Shown: positions 61,306 through 64,000 of the stretch, piece after piece
Layout: each line of letters starts with the position of its first letter
Position numbering within the stretch: position 1 is the first letter of the stretch
DNA from: Cytophagaceae bacterium
Lineage (GTDB): Bacteria > Bacteroidota > Bacteroidia > Cytophagales > Spirosomataceae
Reading direction: 5' to 3'
Length of the DNA: 64,000 nucleotides
Assembly (NCBI GenBank): GCA_017984215.1
Contig: JAGOAA010000004.1
Span: forward strand, 62,001-126,000
Notes under the pieces: generated by a model
What the model was told of the DNA's origin: nothing
Database searches by the model: none
Seen by the model: the letters and a program-made list of their open reading frames with translations, nothing else
Translations under genes and position numbers: made by a program

Positions 61306-63223
61306 GTGTAATTTTTAGTCCTGCCTGGAAATAGCGTCCGGGCGATGCATTGTAGAAACGATTTCCCGTCGCATTCAAATCCGGTCCTGAAACATAAAGT
61401 TCATTGGTCATATTTTCGACCGTCAACCAAAGCTCCCAATGTTTTCGCTGGTAACTGATTTTGCTATTCCACACCCTGGAAGAAGCAAGAACAGTCGTGT
61501 TCGCATCATTTAAATACAGGAAGTCGGTGAATAAAAATTGGCTATTCCAAAGCAGTCTTGGATGTATCTGCCATTGCAAAAGGCTGGCATGTTGATAAGG
61601 GCTCGTGCCTGTAAGTCGATTTCCCGCATAATTCTTTGTTCCTGACACGTAATCCCCAAAGCGAAAATTTTGAATCGATTCGGAATTTCGGAGAGATAGG
61701 TGCTGACCAAGTTGAACCGTATAGGTCAGTTCGATGCCTTGTTGGGTCGTTTTCCCCGCATTTACAAAATAGTCGGAGCCATCAGCTGCCCGACGAATCA
61801 CAATGGTCTCATCCAAATCGAATTGATAAGCTGTTAAATCCCAATCGAAAAATGCATATTTCCCGCGCCAAGTGATTTCCTTGTTCCAGCCTTTCTCCGA
61901 TTTCAGATTTGTATTGATGGTTCCCGCGGAGGGTCGTAATTCCGCGATGCTGGGTGGCGAATAACCCGAAGCAATTTTGGCAATGATGCGCTGGTGATTT
62001 CCTAATTTTCGAACCAATGCAAATCGAGGCGTTAGGTTTAGTTCATTGCCGATGTATTGTGTCCAATAACCATTGGCGCTTAACGAAACCGTTGAATTCC
62101 AATTTGCATTGATCTGGTAATCCCATTGCCCAAAGATATTGCCACTCTGGATATTGGTGTTTTGCGTGACTTGCAAAGTGTCTTTGATTCCTTTGCGGTT
62201 GCCAAAGGTTTGGCTATCAAATTGGCCTATTTGGAATTCATAACCGAAGTCGATCGCCGTTTTGTCCTTTTTGTAATGAACCACACCCCGACTACTCACA
62301 TTCGGTTCCTGCCGAATTTCGTAATTCCGGATGGTTGGATTCACGACCTTATTCACCTGGACCGAATTAGCCAGGTTATATCCCCAGTTTCCATTCCATG
62401 AATTGGCGATGTAGATTCCTGTACCAAACGACTTTAAATGAAAGGTTGCTTGCTGGGTAGCTGAACTTAAAAATGCCCCCGCTGCGGGCCGAGCCTGAAA
62501 AGGATTTGCTTTGAACTGTGCCAAAGTAAGTCCGCCTGGAGTTTGGTAGGCGACATCAGCATAATAGGAGGTCAGCTGGATGCTTCCATTGATTCCGAAA
62601 TTTTTGTTGTATTCATGGCTGATGATCTGTTTTTTCATCGCCGACCAGTCTCTTGCACCGGGTTGTTGCCAGAAAGATGCGTAGACGCGGTGACCCGATT
62701 GCTGGATATCCCAACTTTGTTTGTATCCGCCGAGTGTGTTCCCGATCTCTTGGTGTTCAATTTTATTGGGCCCTTGTGGTCCATTGAACAAGATGCTGCC
62801 ACCCGTTCCTGCTCCGTACAATCCCCCCGTGGGCCCTTTGGTCAGGATGATTTGATCCATCATGTCGGGCTCTAAAACAGCTAAATAGGTATTGTTTCCG
62901 GCATCCGTGAAGGGGATTTGATTCCAATAAACCTTTACATTTCGTACGCCAAAGGGTGCTCTGAGTGAGCTTCCACGGATGGCAATGCGGTAACTACCGG
63001 GACTTCTTTCCTCCAAGCGGACGCCACTTTGAGCATTCAAGGCACTGCTAAAACTTGTATTTTGGATAGCATGTACCTCCTTTGCTTGCAGGATACCGAA
63101 AGCATCCGGGCTGGATAGTCGGGTCCTGTTCTGTTCCAAAACATGCACTTCCACCTCTGCCAGGGTTTTCAAACTATCTGGAAAACACATAAGCCACGCA
63201 GATAACAATAAACTTAACAGCAT
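61298..63223 (-). CDS. TonB-dependent outer-membrane receptor
   Basis: The 641-residue protein has a signal peptide (about 1-15) and a possible TonB box (LAEVEVHVL). The plug domain carries SSALNAQSGVRLEERSPGSYRIAIRGSSLRAPFGVRNVKVYWNQIPFTDAGN and ILTKGPTGGLYGAGTGGSILFNG. A 22-stranded barrel follows, ending AGLKITLN. No N-terminal carboxypeptidase-like domain is present, so it is the short FecA/BtuB-like class rather than SusC. The substrate (siderophore, vitamin or metal complex) is unknown. The small barrel gene precedes it with a 3-bp gap. Confidence 0.92.
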   Translation of the reverse strand: MLLSLLLSAWLMCFPDSLKTLAEVEVHVLEQNRTRLSSPDAFGILQAKEVHAIQNTSFSSALNAQSGVRLEERSPGSYRIAIRGSSLRAPFGVRNVKVYWNQIPFTDAGNNTYLAVLEPDMMDQIILTKGPTGGLYGAGTGGSILFNGPQGPNKIEHQEIGNTLGGYKQSWDIQQSGHRVYASFWQQPGARDWSAMKKQIISHEYNKNFGINGSIQLTSYYADVAYQTPGGLTLAQFKANPFQARPAAGAFLSSATQQATFHLKSFGTGIYIANSWNGNWGYNLANSVQVNKVVNPTIRNYEIRQEPNVSSRGVVHYKKDKTAIDFGYEFQIGQFDSQTFGNRKGIKDTLQVTQNTNIQSGNIFGQWDYQINANWNSTVSLSANGYWTQYIGNELNLTPRFALVRKLGNHQRIIAKIASGYSPPSIAELRPSAGTINTNLKSEKGWNKEITWRGKYAFFDWDLTAYQFDLDETIVIRRAADGSDYFVNAGKTTQQGIELTYTVQLGQHLSLRNSESIQNFRFGDYVSGTKNYAGNRLTGTSPYQHASLLQWQIHPRLLWNSQFLFTDFLYLNDANTTVLASSRVWNSKISYQRKHWELWLTVENMTNELYVSGPDLNATGNRFYNASPGRYFQAGLKITLN

Positions 63224-63226
63224 AGC

Positions 63227-63991
63227 TTAGAAATAATAGGTGAATAAGGTAGATAGAATTTGCGCCTGTGTGGCATCAATCGACTTGGAATTGATGTTTT
63301 CGGCAGATCCAAAATTAAGTATTTCGTAGGTAAGTGAAAGCCCCATTTTCTGGTAATGGAAGTCTACATGGGTCCGATAACTCAAGGAATGGTTACTGAC
63401 TTTGGAGGTATAGGGAACGCCTACATATCGACCGTAGAGCGTGATTCGTTGGATGAGGGGCTCAAAGATTTGGCCGTATACTTGCAGGGAGCTTTGTTTC
63501 CAATTGGCTTTGTATGCTAGGCCGATGTTCATTCCATGCAGCGCATATTTTTCTTCCTCGATGTATTGCGATTGATTGGACGTTATTTTTCGTGCAAGGG
63601 ATTTACTGTAGAGGGCTATGCTGGGAGTTAAGCCTGATTTTGTATTCCATTGAATACCCGCATCTGCTTGTCCCCCACGGTATGCTGCGAACAATGGATC
63701 CGTAGCCCCGAGTGGCTTGTTGTTCATGTTCACCGGAGGTTCCATTAACAATAGGATTTCGCGGTCCACTGGGCTTTCATGTAGATTTCCTAAGGCTTTT
63801 AACTTGGCAAAAATCTGGTATTTTTTATTCGGATGTTGAAATGTGAGTTGGGCCCCTAAATCCATGGTCGTTTGGTTTTCGTACCATTGAAAAGTACTTG
63901 TACCAATACTAGATGCAAACCTGATTTTTTGACTATTTCCCGGGAGACTAATCAATAAAAAAGCAATGAAACAAAGGATTCTAACACGCAT
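63227..63991 (-). CDS. Putative secreted beta-barrel protein upstream of the TonB receptor
   Basis: The 254-residue protein has a signal peptide (MRVRILCFIAFLLISLPGNSQ), then alternating strands such as AQLTFQHPNKKYQIFAKLKALG and AGIQWNTKSGLTPSIALYSKS, and ends with the aromatic residue pattern LSTLFTYYF typical of outer-membrane barrels. No family is recognised. Being co-directional and 3 bp from the receptor gene, it is probably its partner. The frame starts at 63991, 9 bp from the window edge, so upstream signals cannot be judged. Confidence 0.65.
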   Translation of the reverse strand: MRVRILCFIAFLLISLPGNSQKIRFASSIGTSTFQWYENQTTMDLGAQLTFQHPNKKYQIFAKLKALGNLHESPVDREILLLMEPPVNMNNKPLGATDPLFAAYRGGQADAGIQWNTKSGLTPSIALYSKSLARKITSNQSQYIEEEKYALHGMNIGLAYKANWKQSSLQVYGQIFEPLIQRITLYGRYVGVPYTSKVSNHSLSYRTHVDFHYQKMGLSLTYEILNFGSAENINSKSIDATQAQILSTLFTYYF

Positions 63992-64000
63992 AGGCTTTCA

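Overview
The window looks like a chromosome segment of a Bacteroidota bacterium, most likely of the order Cytophagales. I infer this from Bacteroidota-type promoters (TTTG-like -33, TAnnTTTG -7), few Shine-Dalgarno sequences, several TTG starts, lineage gene orders (DUF177-rpmF-plsX-fabH-efp-accB-accC; rplM-rpsI-rpsB-tsf), families such as DUF5606 and DUF5686, lipoprotein FKBPs, a TonB-dependent receptor and a LytS/LytTR two-component pair. The genus cannot be fixed from the sequence alone. No rRNA, tRNA, CRISPR array, prophage or insertion sequence was recognised, and no gene-free stretch exceeds about 220 bp.

Layout. 0-4.7 kb: a partial amino acid permease, an EEP-family hydrolase, rpmB, a ThiF/MoeB-rhodanese fusion and rimO. 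4.8-8.9 kb: a probable 3-keto-glycoside oxidation and hydrolysis cluster (DUF1080-type hydrolase, SMP-30 lactonase, GMC oxidoreductase and its Tat-exported small subunit). 9-15.8 kb: prmC, an oligopeptidase B-like protease, lemA with two TPM-domain genes, a gmhA-like isomerase, a heptad-repeat element and a DEAD-box helicase. 15.8-23 kb: part of the division and cell-wall cluster (murD-ftsW-murG-murC-ftsQ-ftsA), without mraY upstream or ftsZ downstream. 23-31.4 kb: translation genes (rplM-rpsI-rpsB-tsf) and the fatty-acid/phospholipid operon. 31.4-44.5 kb: a PAP2 phosphatase overlapping a GT83-like glycosyltransferase, ndk, a DHH phosphoesterase, three tandem double-FKBP lipoproteins, rdgB, a DUF5686 outer-membrane protein, plsY, an M20 dipeptidase, murQ and a monohaem cytochrome c. 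44.5-49.4 kb: a GNAT enzyme, a DUF5606 protein, engB, a four-helix-bundle gene between inverted heptad repeats, hemE and guaB. 49.6-58.5 kb: complex I genes nuoA-F, a GT4 glycosyltransferase, then nuoG-J, closed by a terminator with no nuoK-N. 58.6-64 kb: an outer-membrane protein, a LytS-type kinase with a histidine-rich loop, a LytTR regulator, a TonB-dependent receptor and a small beta-barrel protein.

Most of the window is housekeeping DNA. The signal that ordinary annotation does not explain is a family of 7-bp-periodic repeats with a GTC core. At about 46.2-46.8 kb they form inverted arms around a stand-alone gene of the 23S rRNA intervening-sequence-protein (four-helix-bundle) family. 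At about 14.4-14.6 kb a similar inverted arrangement occurs with no gene inside. Together they suggest an undescribed IVS-like element with an ORF-bearing and an ORF-less form. Other points of interest are the glycosyltransferase inside the nuo operon, the missing nuoKLMN, the split division cluster, and the possible metal-sensing loop of the LytS-type kinase.
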